A stretch of 64,000 nucleotides of DNA, taken from assembly GCA_965279075.1 (NCBI GenBank), contig CBDIHI010000007.1:186001-250000 (forward strand), read 5' to 3'. Shown here piece after piece: positions 33,883-42,936 of this stretch. The DNA comes from SZAS-79 sp965279075 (lineage in GTDB: Bacteria; Pseudomonadota; Gammaproteobacteria; Burkholderiales; SG8-39). The notes beneath the pieces are model-generated. The model was given only the letters and a program-made list of their open reading frames with translations, made no database searches and was not told where the DNA came from. The position numbers and the translations under genes were made by a program. Position 1 is the first letter of the stretch. Each line of letters begins with the position of its first letter.

Positions 33883-36263
33883 CCGCCTTCCGCTACATCG
33901 GGAAAAAGCGGCGCACCAAGGAGGACCCGCGCTTCGTCACCGGTCGCGGGCGCTACGTCGCGGACATCGCGCTGCCGGGCATGAAGCACGTGGCGCTCGT
34001 CACCAGCCCGCACGCCTCCGCGAAGATCAAGGCCATCCGCACGGACAAGGCGATGGCGCTTCCCGGCGTGCACTACGTCCTCGCGGGCGAGGAACTCTGC
34101 GCCAACGTCGACCCGCTGTACGTCGGCGTCGACGCGCCGAAAGTCGCCCGCTACCCGCTCGCGCGGGGCGTGGTGCGTTACGCGGGCGAATGGGTCGTCG
34201 CCGTCGTCGCCGACTCGAGGGCGCTGGCCGAGGATGCGGCCGAGCTGGTCGAGATCGACTACGAGCCGACCGCCTACGTGCTGGACGCGGAGCAGGCGAT
34301 CCTGCCGGGCGCGGTCCTGGTTCACCCTGAACACGGCAGCAACATCCTCTACCGCCGCACGTTCACGTGGGGCCCGGTGGCGGAAGACTTCGCGCGTTCG
34401 CAGCACCAGTTGTCGTTCAGTGTGCGCTGGGGCCGCAGCGCGACCGTGCCGATCGAGACCTTCGGCATCGCGGCGCAGTGGGACCCGGGCACGCAACTGC
34501 TCGACGTCTGGGCCTCGATCCAGATGCCGAAATACCCGGACCAGCTCGCCCGCGCGCTGCGGTTGCCGGGCAACGCGGTGCGGGTGCACTTCGACGTGGA
34601 CGTCGGCGGCAGCTATGGCGTGAAGCGCGGCATCAAGCACACCGTGCTGGTGGGCTACCTCGCGAAGAAGCTCGGGATGCCGGTGCGTTTCATCGAGGAC
34701 CGGCTGGAGAACATGCGCGGCGGCGACATGCACGGGCCGGACCGCAAGTTCGACATGACCGTGGCTTTCGACGCCGACGGCACGATACGTTCGCTCAAGA
34801 TCCGCGCGATCGACGACGTGGGTGCCTACGCCGGCCGCTCGCCGCTGCAGCTGGGCAAGCCCGTGGGCGCCATCGTCGGGCCCTACACGATCACCAGCGT
34901 CGAGTACGAACCGATCTCGGTACTGACCAACAAGACCGCGCAGGAGGCCGTGCGCGGGTTCGGCCAGGCGCCGACCAACTACGCCATCGAGACCGCGATC
35001 GACCGCGTCGCGCGCCACCTCGGCATGGACCCGGTCGCGCTGCGCAGGAAGAATTTCATCACCAAGGACCAGTTCCCGTACCTGATCCCGAGCGGCTCCA
35101 CCTACGACAGCGGCGATTTCCACGCGGTGCTGGACAAGGCGCTTGCCGCGGCGGACTTCCCCGCGCTGATGGCCGCGCGGGACGCGGCACGCAAGGCGGG
35201 GCGCCTCGCCGGCGTGGGCATCGCGACCTGCCTCGAGCCCTCGGGCGGCAACTCGGCGTTCGAGCCGCTGTTCAACCCGAAGAACGAGACCACCACGTGG
35301 ATGGACTCGTGCCTCGTGCGGGTCGACATCTCGGGCGCGATCACCGGGGTCATGAATACCTCCACCTCGGGGCAGGGCCACGAGACGCTGGTGTCGACCG
35401 TCCTTGGCGAGGTCCTCGAGCGCGACCCCGCGACGATTCGCGTGGTGCACGCCGATTCGCTGAACGCGCTGCCCTCGAACAGCCCGGTCGGCAGCCGCAT
35501 GGCGATCATGCTCGGCGGGGCGGCGGCGGGCGCGGCAAAGAAGGTCAAGGCCGCGCTGGTGGCGATCGCCGCGCACAACCTCGGCGTCGCCCCGGACGCG
35601 ATCGAATACCGCGAGGGCGCCTGTACGGTGAAAGGTGAGGCGAAGAAGTCGCTGTCGTGGGACCAGCTCGTGGAGATCGCGCACCGCAAGTTCCACAAGC
35701 TGCCGCCGGGCCTCGAGCCCGGCCTGCAGGCCAAGTTCGTCTGGGAGGTGCCCACCGGGGGCGGGTTGCCGACCGCCGACGGGCGGATCCAGATGTACCC
35801 GTGCTACTCGTTCGAAGCCCACGTCGTGCTGGTGGAGCTCGACGCGGCCACGGCCCAGCCGAAGATCGCCAGGTACACGGTCGGCCACGACTGCGGCACG
35901 ATGATCAACCCGGACATCGTGCATGGCATGACCTATGGCGGCGTCGCGCACGGTATCGGTGCGGCGCTCTACGAGAAGTTCGCGTTCAGCGACAACGGGC
36001 AACTCGCCAGCCAGACCTTCATGGATTACCTTATGCCCAGCGCGCTGGAAGTGCCGGCGGTCGACATCGTCGACCACTGCACCCCGTCGCCGCTGACCGA
36101 GTTCGGGCAGAAGGGCTCGGGCGAAGCCGGGTACCTCGGCGCGCCCGCCGCGATCGCTAACGCGGTCAACGACGCCCTTGCGCCCCTCGGGGCATCGATC
36201 GACGAGCTGCCCATGACGCCGCTCGCGATATGGACACAACTACAAGGAGGCACTACCCGATGA
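33879..36263 (+). CDS. Molybdenum hydroxylase large subunit 1 (xanthine dehydrogenase family, not CO dehydrogenase)
   Basis: 794 residues with the aldehyde oxidase/xanthine dehydrogenase layout. The active-site loop reads AVRGFGQ (VRGFGQ, residues 358-363) instead of the AYxCSFR loop of form I CO dehydrogenase, and the general-base glutamate is present in GSGEAGYLG (about 749). MCD-binding elements include VDVGGSYGVK and NTSTSGQGHETL. It should hydroxylate an organic substrate, possibly an N-heterocycle or aldehyde, with water as oxygen source. The gene is coupled on both sides: ATGA with coxS and with the TctC gene downstream, suggesting a substrate brought in by that receptor. Confidence 0.9.
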   Translation: MTAFRYIGKKRRTKEDPRFVTGRGRYVADIALPGMKHVALVTSPHASAKIKAIRTDKAMALPGVHYVLAGEELCANVDPLYVGVDAPKVARYPLARGVVRYAGEWVVAVVADSRALAEDAAELVEIDYEPTAYVLDAEQAILPGAVLVHPEHGSNILYRRTFTWGPVAEDFARSQHQLSFSVRWGRSATVPIETFGIAAQWDPGTQLLDVWASIQMPKYPDQLARALRLPGNAVRVHFDVDVGGSYGVKRGIKHTVLVGYLAKKLGMPVRFIEDRLENMRGGDMHGPDRKFDMTVAFDADGTIRSLKIRAIDDVGAYAGRSPLQLGKPVGAIVGPYTITSVEYEPISVLTNKTAQEAVRGFGQAPTNYAIETAIDRVARHLGMDPVALRRKNFITKDQFPYLIPSGSTYDSGDFHAVLDKALAAADFPALMAARDAARKAGRLAGVGIATCLEPSGGNSAFEPLFNPKNETTTWMDSCLVRVDISGAITGVMNTSTSGQGHETLVSTVLGEVLERDPATIRVVHADSLNALPSNSPVGSRMAIMLGGAAAGAAKKVKAALVAIAAHNLGVAPDAIEYREGACTVKGEAKKSLSWDQLVEIAHRKFHKLPPGLEPGLQAKFVWEVPTGGGLPTADGRIQMYPCYSFEAHVVLVELDAATAQPKIARYTVGHDCGTMINPDIVHGMTYGGVAHGIGAALYEKFAFSDNGQLASQTFMDYLMPSALEVPAVDIVDHCTPSPLTEFGQKGSGEAGYLGAPAAIANAVNDALAPLGASIDELPMTPLAIWTQLQGGTTR

Positions 36264-37225
36264 GAACCCTGAAACAGATCGTTGCGCTCGTTGCGCTTTG
36301 CGCCGCCGCAGGCAGCGCCTTCGCGCAGGCCTGGCCCACCAAGCCGGTGCGAGTGATCGTCGCGCTCCCGCCCGGCAGCGGTACGGACATCACCGGTCGC
36401 GCCATCGCCGCCAGCCTCGCGCAGCAGACCGGGCAGCCGTTCGTGGTCGAGAACCGCCCGGGCGCGAGCGGCAGCATCGCGATGAACATGGTGGCGAAGG
36501 CCGACCCCGACGGCTACACGATCCTCGTCATGTCCTCGTCGTGGACCGTCACGCCGTCGACGGTGCCCGGCCTGCCCTACGACACGCTGAAGGACCTCTC
36601 CGGCATCACCATGCTCGCCGACATCGCCAACGCGCTCGCCGTGAGGGCGGACCGGGACATCAAGTCGGTGAAGGACCTGATCGTTGCGGCCAAGGCGAAC
36701 CCAGGCAAGATGAACGCGGCCGTGATCGGCGCCGGCAGTGCCACGCACCTGACCACGGAGCGGTTCCGCCTGAGCGCGGGCATCGACGTCCTGTCGGTGC
36801 CTTACAAGGGCACGCCCGAGGCGCTGACCGACGTGCTGAGCGGCCGGGTCGACTATTGCTTCTGCCCGATCGGCAACGTGATGCCCATGGTCAAGGATGG
36901 GCGGCTGCGCGCGCTGGCCGTCAGTTCCAAGCACCGTACCTCCACCCAGCCCGACCTGCCGACCACCGAGGAGGCCGGCGTGCCGAATTCCGCGCAGCCG
37001 TTCTGGGTCGGCATGGGCGTGCCCGCGAAGACGCCGCGCGACATCGTGGCGAAGCTGCACGCCGAAACCGCCAAGGCACTGAGCTCGCCGGAGGTCAAGG
37101 CGCGCTGGGCCAGCCTGAACCAGGACGTGCGGATCTTCACGCCCGAGGCGTTCGACGCACTGCTTCGCGAAGAGGTGGTTTCCAACGCCAGGCTCGTGAA
37201 GGAAGCCAACATCAAGGCGAACTGA
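36260..37225 (+). CDS. Bug/TctC-family receptor 2
   Basis: 321 residues; signal peptide ends AFAQA before WPTKPVRVIVALPPGSGTD. Other landmarks are VENRPGASGSIAMNMV and VPYKGTPEALTDV. A near-perfect AAGGAGG ribosome-binding site (36244-36250) inside the coxL 3' end and an ATGA overlap couple it to the hydroxylase, so it probably binds that enzyme's substrate or a precursor. Confidence 0.92.
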   Translation: MRTLKQIVALVALCAAAGSAFAQAWPTKPVRVIVALPPGSGTDITGRAIAASLAQQTGQPFVVENRPGASGSIAMNMVAKADPDGYTILVMSSSWTVTPSTVPGLPYDTLKDLSGITMLADIANALAVRADRDIKSVKDLIVAAKANPGKMNAAVIGAGSATHLTTERFRLSAGIDVLSVPYKGTPEALTDVLSGRVDYCFCPIGNVMPMVKDGRLRALAVSSKHRTSTQPDLPTTEEAGVPNSAQPFWVGMGVPAKTPRDIVAKLHAETAKALSSPEVKARWASLNQDVRIFTPEAFDALLREEVVSNARLVKEANIKAN

Positions 37226-37261
37226 GGCCCGCGAGGACCGAGGCCGGGCCCTCCCACACCG

Positions 37262-38662
37262 ATGCAAGAGCATGCCTGTGACGTCGCAGTGGTGGGCCAT
37301 GGCGCCGCGGGTCTCGCGGCGGCCCTGGCCGCGGCCGAGGCTGGCGCGCGCGTAGCGGTACTGGAGCGCGCGCCGCAGCCGGACTGCGGCGGCGGCACGC
37401 GCTGGAGCCCGTCGAACATGCGGCTCAAGTCCACGGCGGAACTCGCGCCGGGCTTCGTCGACGACATGATGGCCGCCGGCGGCGGCCGGGGCGACCGCGC
37501 TTATTTTTCGAGGCTGGCCGACGAGGCCGCGCCGACCCTGCAGTGGGTCGAGCGACACGGTGTTGCTTTCCATTCCCCGGGGTACTACCTGAGTTCGGGG
37601 CCGCCCCGCATCCAGCCGGTCGGCGGCGGGGCCGCGATCGTCGATGCGTTGTCCCGCGCGGCGCAAGCGGCCGGCGCCACGTTCCACTACGGTTGCCGGG
37701 CCGAGCGCCTGTCCCGCGGGCGGGGTGGCGCGATCTCCGGCGTAGAGGTCCACATGACCGATGCGGGCGCGCGGAGGTTTTCGGCGGGCGCCGTGGTGCT
37801 CGCCAGTGGCGGCTTCCAGGGCAATCCGCAGATGCTGCGCGAGCACTTCGGCGCAGGCGGCGAGAGCCTCGTGCCGATCTCGAAAGGGTCGGCCGCCAAC
37901 GCGGGCGAAGGCATCCGCATGGCGCTTGAGGCCGGCGCATCGCCCTCCGGCGACTGGAACGGCATGCACAGCGAGCCGGTCGACCCGCGCAGCACGGGGC
38001 CGGCGCCGGTGGTGCTGGTCTATCCCTACGGCATCGTGGTCGACCGCGAGGGCCGCAGGCTGTTCGACGAGGGCCGCGGCCTCGTGCACGAGACCTGGGA
38101 GGCGTATTCGCGCGCCATCCATTTCTCCGCACCGGGCCGGCAGGCCTGGGCGATCCTCGACGCGCGCCTGCGCGACATCGCCGGCCACGAGCGGGCGATC
38201 CGCTCCGAGGTGCCGCCGGTCGAGGCGGGCACGCTCGCAGGACTCGCGGCACGCATCGGCGTATCGACGGAGGGCCTCGAAGCCACCGTCGCGGCCTACA
38301 ACGCCGCTTGCACGGGCGATGCCGGCCGGTTCGACGCGACGCGCGCCGACGGCCTCGCCGCGGCGGGCGGCCTCGTGCCGCCGAAGTCGAACTGGGCGCG
38401 CTCGCTCACGAAGCCGCCCTACCTCGCGTATCCGCTGATCGGGGCGATCGCCTACACGTTTGGCGGCGTGGCCACGGACCCCGAAGCGCGCGTGCTCGGC
38501 CCCGCGGGACCGATCGCCGGCCTCTATGCGGCCGGCGAGATCACGGGGCATTTCCACGGCTCGGCGCCGAATGCGGTCGCCGTGCTGAGGGCGCTCGTTT
38601 ATGGCCGCATCGCGGGTCGTGCGGCGGCGTCACTCGTATCGAACCGACCAGCCCCGGATTGA
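37262..38662 (+). CDS. FAD-dependent oxidoreductase (fumarate reductase/TcuA-like)
   Basis: 466 residues. N-terminal dinucleotide fold VAVVGHGAAGLAAALAAAEA, FAD-contact glutamate in VAVLERAP, and the C-terminal GLYAAGEITGHFHG motif of the succinate dehydrogenase/fumarate reductase flavoprotein family. Relatives reduce or dehydrogenate dicarboxylates, tricarballylate or 3-ketosteroids. Being in the TctC/amidohydrolase run suggests it acts on a carboxylated intermediate. A dedicated electron partner is not visible. Confidence 0.87.
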   Translation: MQEHACDVAVVGHGAAGLAAALAAAEAGARVAVLERAPQPDCGGGTRWSPSNMRLKSTAELAPGFVDDMMAAGGGRGDRAYFSRLADEAAPTLQWVERHGVAFHSPGYYLSSGPPRIQPVGGGAAIVDALSRAAQAAGATFHYGCRAERLSRGRGGAISGVEVHMTDAGARRFSAGAVVLASGGFQGNPQMLREHFGAGGESLVPISKGSAANAGEGIRMALEAGASPSGDWNGMHSEPVDPRSTGPAPVVLVYPYGIVVDREGRRLFDEGRGLVHETWEAYSRAIHFSAPGRQAWAILDARLRDIAGHERAIRSEVPPVEAGTLAGLAARIGVSTEGLEATVAAYNAACTGDAGRFDATRADGLAAAGGLVPPKSNWARSLTKPPYLAYPLIGAIAYTFGGVATDPEARVLGPAGPIAGLYAAGEITGHFHGSAPNAVAVLRALVYGRIAGRAAASLVSNRPAPD

Positions 38663-38696
38663 CTCGACCGAATTCTTTCGACAACAGGCAGGCTTC

Positions 38697-39695
38697 ATGA
38701 TCATCGACATCCATGCGCATTACCTCCCGCGGCTCGTCTACGAGCGTTTCGACGCGGAGCATCATGCTTTCCCCGGCGTCACGCTCAAGCGCGAGGAGAA
38801 GAGCTTTCGCATGCAGTTCCCCGGCGGCGAACTGACGCGCCCGATCTCGCCCAACCTCTCCGACCTCGACCACCGCCGCGCGTGGATGGACAAGAACGGA
38901 ATCGACCACCAGCTGGTCGGCGGGTGGCTGGACAGCTTCGGCTACGAGCTGCCGGCGGCCGAAGGCCTCGCGTGGAGCCGCTTCATCAACACCTGCATGA
39001 AGGCGTCGCTCGCGGCGGAGACCCGCTTCACGCCGCTCGCCACCGTGCCCCTGCAGGACGGCAGGCTGGCCGCCGAAGTGCTCGGCGAGGCTATGCAGGC
39101 GGGGTTCGGCGGGATCATGATCGGCACGCTGCCCAAGGGGCAGGGCGGCAACCTCGATGCCCCGGACCTGGATCCGTTCTGGCAGGCTGCATCCGACCTG
39201 AAGGCCGGTGTGTTCCTGCACCCCATGTTCCTCTGCGGCGAGCCGCGCCTCGCGGACTACGACCTCGTCAACGCGATCGGCCGCGTGGCCGACACATCCA
39301 TTGCGGTGGCGCGGCTGCTGCATTCGGGCCACCTCCTGAAGTATCCCGGCGTGAAGCTGGTGATCTCGCACGGCGGTGCCGCGCTGCCCTACGTGCTCGG
39401 GCGCCTCGCGCGCAACTTCACGATCGCGCAGGGCAAGTACGCCGACCCGCGCAAGGGCTTCGAGGCGCTGTACTTCGACTCGGTCGTGTTCGACCAGGAC
39501 GCCTACGAATTCCTCGCCGGGAAGGCAGGGCCGGGGAAGATAATGCTGGGGTCCGACATGCCTTTCCCGATCGGCGACCTCGAGCCGCAGAAGCTCATCC
39601 ACGCGGCGCACATGGATGAGTCCGAGCGGCAGGCCGTGCTGGAAGGCACCGCGAAGAAGGTCTTCCGCGTGCGTCCCGACTGCTGGTGCAAGTGA
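38697..39695 (+). CDS. Amidohydrolase-2 family protein (ACMSD-like)
   Basis: 332 residues of a TIM-barrel metal-dependent hydrolase: HxH metal site in IIDIHAHYLPRL at the extreme N-terminus, further ligands in VFLHPMF and ISHGGAALPY, and the C-terminal Asp in MLGSDMPFPIGD. The subfamily includes aminocarboxymuconate-semialdehyde decarboxylase and gamma-resorcylate decarboxylase, so non-oxidative decarboxylation or hydrolysis of a ring compound is plausible. The ATG at 38697 starts exactly at the metal motif. Confidence 0.88.
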   Translation: MIIDIHAHYLPRLVYERFDAEHHAFPGVTLKREEKSFRMQFPGGELTRPISPNLSDLDHRRAWMDKNGIDHQLVGGWLDSFGYELPAAEGLAWSRFINTCMKASLAAETRFTPLATVPLQDGRLAAEVLGEAMQAGFGGIMIGTLPKGQGGNLDAPDLDPFWQAASDLKAGVFLHPMFLCGEPRLADYDLVNAIGRVADTSIAVARLLHSGHLLKYPGVKLVISHGGAALPYVLGRLARNFTIAQGKYADPRKGFEALYFDSVVFDQDAYEFLAGKAGPGKIMLGSDMPFPIGDLEPQKLIHAAHMDESERQAVLEGTAKKVFRVRPDCWCK

Positions 39696-39696
39696 C

Positions 39697-40149
39697 ATGG
39701 CGCTCGAACTGAAAGGCGAGCAGGCGCTCAAGGTCGGCCAGGCGCGGTTGTGGGCCCTGCTGAACGATCCCGACGTGCTGGCGAAGACCATCCCCGGCTG
39801 CAACACGGTGAGGGCGCTCGGCGAAGACCGCTACGAAATGGGCCTCAAGCTGCAGGTCGCCAACGTCTCGGGCGAGTACATGGGCAGCGTGGCGATCACC
39901 GAGAAGCAGGAACCTTCCCACTATGTGCTGGCAGTCGAGGGGCAGGGGTCCATCGGCTTCATGAAAGGCAGCGCCGCCTTCGACCTGGAGCCCAAGGGCG
40001 ACAACGAGACGCTGCTGCATTACGCGGGCAGCGCGGAGGTCGGCGGCGTCGTGGCCGGGGTCGGACAGCGCGTGCTGTCGGGCGTGGCGAAGTACATGGT
40101 GGGGCGGTTCTTCAAGGCGCTGGAAAAGCACATCGCCGAGAATCCGTGA
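39697..40149 (+). CDS. Second CoxG-family (SRPBCC) protein
   Basis: 150 residues matching the CoxG domain (LWALLNDPDVLAKTIPGCNT, LHYAGSAEVGGVVAGVG) but without the C-terminal membrane anchor of the first copy. It begins 1 base after the amidohydrolase stop. Likely a soluble recruiter or maturation partner dedicated to large subunit 2 downstream. Confidence 0.87.
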   Translation: MALELKGEQALKVGQARLWALLNDPDVLAKTIPGCNTVRALGEDRYEMGLKLQVANVSGEYMGSVAITEKQEPSHYVLAVEGQGSIGFMKGSAAFDLEPKGDNETLLHYAGSAEVGGVVAGVGQRVLSGVAKYMVGRFFKALEKHIAENP

Positions 40150-40156
40150 AGGGCGG

Positions 40157-40585
40157 TTGAAGAAGGCCCTGCCGCGCTACCTGCCCTGCCCCTGTGGCAG
40201 CGGGGAGGCTTATACGGAGTGCTGCCAGCGCTGGCATGACGGGTTGGAAGCCGGAAATCACGCCCCCACCCCCGAAGCGCTGATGCGCTCCCGCTACAGC
40301 GCCTACGCCGTGGGCCTCATCGATTACCTGCTGCAGACCTGGCACCCGTCCACCGGGCCGGGCGAGCTGGAGTTGTCGCCCATCAAGTGGATCGGGCTGG
40401 AGGTGCTGAATGCCGAAACCGCGGGTGACGCGGGCGTGGTCGAGTTCGTCGCGCTGTGCCGCGTGAACGGGCGCGCGCAGCGGATACACGAGGTCAGCCG
40501 CTTCCTGCGCCAGGACGGGCGCTGGTACTACATCGACGGGCAGGACCAGTCGCTCCGGGAACCCGGGGACGGGGAAAGGCCATGA
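40157..40585 (+). CDS. YchJ-family (UPF0225) SEC-C metal-binding protein
   Basis: 142 residues. A zinc-binding SEC-C motif at the N-terminus (CPCGSGEAYTECC) is followed by a YchJ NTF2-like domain (LMRSRYSAYAVGLIDYL). The start is a TTG at 40157 because no ATG or GTG in frame includes the cysteine motif. Function unknown. It is locked into the operon: 7 bases after coxG2 and overlapping large subunit 2 by ATGA, unlike the usual isolated ychJ. Confidence 0.82.
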   Translation: MKKALPRYLPCPCGSGEAYTECCQRWHDGLEAGNHAPTPEALMRSRYSAYAVGLIDYLLQTWHPSTGPGELELSPIKWIGLEVLNAETAGDAGVVEFVALCRVNGRAQRIHEVSRFLRQDGRWYYIDGQDQSLREPGDGERP

Positions 40586-42936
40586 CGCTGCGTTTCGTCG
40601 GCAAGTCGATGCCGCGCTCGGAGGACGACCGGCTGCTGCGCGGCCTGGGCCGCTACGTGCCCGACCAGCCGCGCGCGGGTGCCGCCCACATGGTGGTGAT
40701 CCGCTCGCCGCACGCCTCGGCGCGCATCGTCTCGATCGACACGCGGCGCGCCGAGGCGATGCCCGGAGTGCGGCTGGTACTGACTGGCGAGGATCCGGAG
40801 GTGGCCGCGCTCGGCACTTTCAGTTCGCGCATCAGGCACAAGGCGCCGGACGGGCGGCCGAACTTCGAGCCGCCGTACCGAGTGCTGGCGCGCGGGCAGG
40901 TGCGGTTCGTTGGCGACGTCGTCGCGGCGGTTTGCGCCGACACGCTCGCACAGGCGCGCGACGCAGCCGAATCGGTCGACATCGACTGGGCGCCGCTGCC
41001 CGCCGTCGTTGCCACCGCGGCGGCCTGCGACGAGGGCGCCGCGCAGGTCTGGCCCGAGGCGCCGGGAAACCGCTGCTTCGTGTTCGAGGCCGGCGACAAG
41101 GCCCGCGTCGAGTCGGCGCTGGCCGGCGCGAAGCACGTGGTGTCGGTGACCTACCCGGTCACGCGCGTGATCGCCGCGTTCATGGAGACGCGATCCTCGA
41201 TCGGGTCGTACGACGCGGGGCGCGACTCGTACGAGCTTCATGCGGGCGTGCAGAACCCGCATTACTTCCGCGAGGAGATCGCCGAGCGCATCCTGAAGAT
41301 CCCCGGCAACCGGCTGCGGGTGGTCTCGCCCGACGTCGGCGGCGCGTTCGGCGCCAAGGAGTCTCCCCAGCCGGAGAACGTGCTGGTGCTGGTCGCGGCA
41401 CGGCGGATCGGCCGGCCCGTGCAATGGGTGGGGGACCGCTCCGAGAGCTTCCTCGGAGACAACCATGCCCGCGACAACCACACCACCACGACGCTCGGCC
41501 TCGACGCGGAAGGCAATTTCCTCGCGTTGAAGGTGGAACTGGTCGGCAACATCGGTGCGTACATTTCCTACAACGGCCTGCATTCGATGAGCAACAACCT
41601 CGGCGGGCTGTCCGGGGTCTACCGCACCCCGGCGATCTACGCGCACTCGACCGGGGTGTTCACGCATACCGCGCCGACCGCGCCGTATCGCGGCGCCGGA
41701 CGCCCGGAAGCCACCTACGCCATCGAGCGGGCGATCGACCTCGCCGCGCAGCGCTGCGGTTTCGACCGCGTCGAACTGCGCCGGCGCAACCTGATCCGCC
41801 CGGAGCAGATGCCCTTCAGCACCGGGTTCCTGTTCACCTACGACAGCGGGGAGTTCGGCAAGGGCATGGACATCGCGCAGCGCCTGGGCGACTGGGCGGG
41901 ATTCGCGCAGCGCCGCGCGGACTCCGCGGCCCGCGGCCTGCTGCGCGGCATCGGCCTCGTGAACGCGATCGAGATCGCCGCCGGGCCTGCCGCCGGACCA
42001 AACCCGGAGAGCGCCGAGATCGCCTTCGACTCGAGCGGCGCGGTCACGCTGAAGCTCGGCTCGCATTCGCACGGGCAGGGCCACGAGATCACCTTCGCGC
42101 AGGTCGCCGCCGACCTCCTCGGCCTCGAGCCGCAGGACATCCGCGTGGAGTACGGCGACACCGCGATGGTTTCCCACGGTACGGGGACCTTCGGCAGCCG
42201 CTCCGCGGCGGCGGCGAGCCTGTCGCTCGGGCGCGCGTCCGAGCGCATCGTCGAGCGCGGCCGGCGCATCGCCGCCGTGCACTTCGAGGCCGCGGTGGCC
42301 GACATAGTCTTCGAGGACGGCTGGTTCGGCGTGGCGGGCACCGATCGCAGGATAGGCATCCGCCAGGTGGCACGCCTCGCGCACACGCTGCGCCATCCGG
42401 ACCTTGGCAACGAGTTCGGCCTCGCCGAGCGGGCCATGGTCGCCGCGGTGAAGGCGACCTTCCCGAACGGCTGCCACGTATGCGAGGTGGAGGTCGACCC
42501 GGCCACGGGCGAATGCAGTATCGAGCGCTATTGCGTCGCGGACGACTGCGGCCGGCAGATCAACCCGATGCTGGTGAAGGGCCAGATCCAGGGCGGCGTG
42601 GCGCAGGGCGCCGGGCAGGTTCTCCTCGAATGCATCCGCTACGACGAATCCGGGCAGCTCGTCTCCGGATCCTTCATGGACTACGCCATGCCGCGCGCGA
42701 CCGACCTGCCGATGATAGAGACCGAGGCGAACGAGGTGCTGACGGACGCCAACCCGCTCGGCGTCAAGGGCGCGGGGGAGGCGGGCACGGTGGGCGCGAT
42801 CGCTGCTGTCGTGAACGCCATCGTCGATGCGCTTGCACCGCTCGGCGTCGAGCACATCGACATGCCCGCCACGCCGGAAAACCTGTGGCGCGCCATTCGC
42901 GCCGCCCGTGCGGCCGCTTCAGGTCAGAGCGGGTAG
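40582..42936 (+). CDS. Molybdenum hydroxylase large subunit 2
   Basis: 784 residues of the xanthine dehydrogenase/form II CoxL family. The active-site loop is APYRGAGRPEATY (YRGAGR, residues 369-374), the form II signature; the catalytic glutamate is in KGAGEAGTVG near the C-terminus; Moco contacts include GSHSHGQGHEI. There is no second medium or small subunit next to it, so it probably shares CoxM and CoxS with large subunit 1. Its 3' end overlaps the Rieske beta gene on the other strand by 13 bases. Confidence 0.92.
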   Translation: MTLRFVGKSMPRSEDDRLLRGLGRYVPDQPRAGAAHMVVIRSPHASARIVSIDTRRAEAMPGVRLVLTGEDPEVAALGTFSSRIRHKAPDGRPNFEPPYRVLARGQVRFVGDVVAAVCADTLAQARDAAESVDIDWAPLPAVVATAAACDEGAAQVWPEAPGNRCFVFEAGDKARVESALAGAKHVVSVTYPVTRVIAAFMETRSSIGSYDAGRDSYELHAGVQNPHYFREEIAERILKIPGNRLRVVSPDVGGAFGAKESPQPENVLVLVAARRIGRPVQWVGDRSESFLGDNHARDNHTTTTLGLDAEGNFLALKVELVGNIGAYISYNGLHSMSNNLGGLSGVYRTPAIYAHSTGVFTHTAPTAPYRGAGRPEATYAIERAIDLAAQRCGFDRVELRRRNLIRPEQMPFSTGFLFTYDSGEFGKGMDIAQRLGDWAGFAQRRADSAARGLLRGIGLVNAIEIAAGPAAGPNPESAEIAFDSSGAVTLKLGSHSHGQGHEITFAQVAADLLGLEPQDIRVEYGDTAMVSHGTGTFGSRSAAAASLSLGRASERIVERGRRIAAVHFEAAVADIVFEDGWFGVAGTDRRIGIRQVARLAHTLRHPDLGNEFGLAERAMVAAVKATFPNGCHVCEVEVDPATGECSIERYCVADDCGRQINPMLVKGQIQGGVAQGAGQVLLECIRYDESGQLVSGSFMDYAMPRATDLPMIETEANEVLTDANPLGVKGAGEAGTVGAIAAVVNAIVDALAPLGVEHIDMPATPENLWRAIRAARAAASGQSG

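Noticed and set aside
33819..36239. 806-codon minus-strand frame opposite large subunit 1
   Set aside because: Antisense shadow; the plus frame has all molybdenum-hydroxylase motifs.
33879..36263. Carbon monoxide dehydrogenase assignment
   Set aside because: The form I active-site loop with its cysteine is absent.
36026..38557. 843-codon minus-strand frame spanning TctC 2 and the FAD gene
   Set aside because: Overlaps three recognisable plus-strand genes and shows no known motif.
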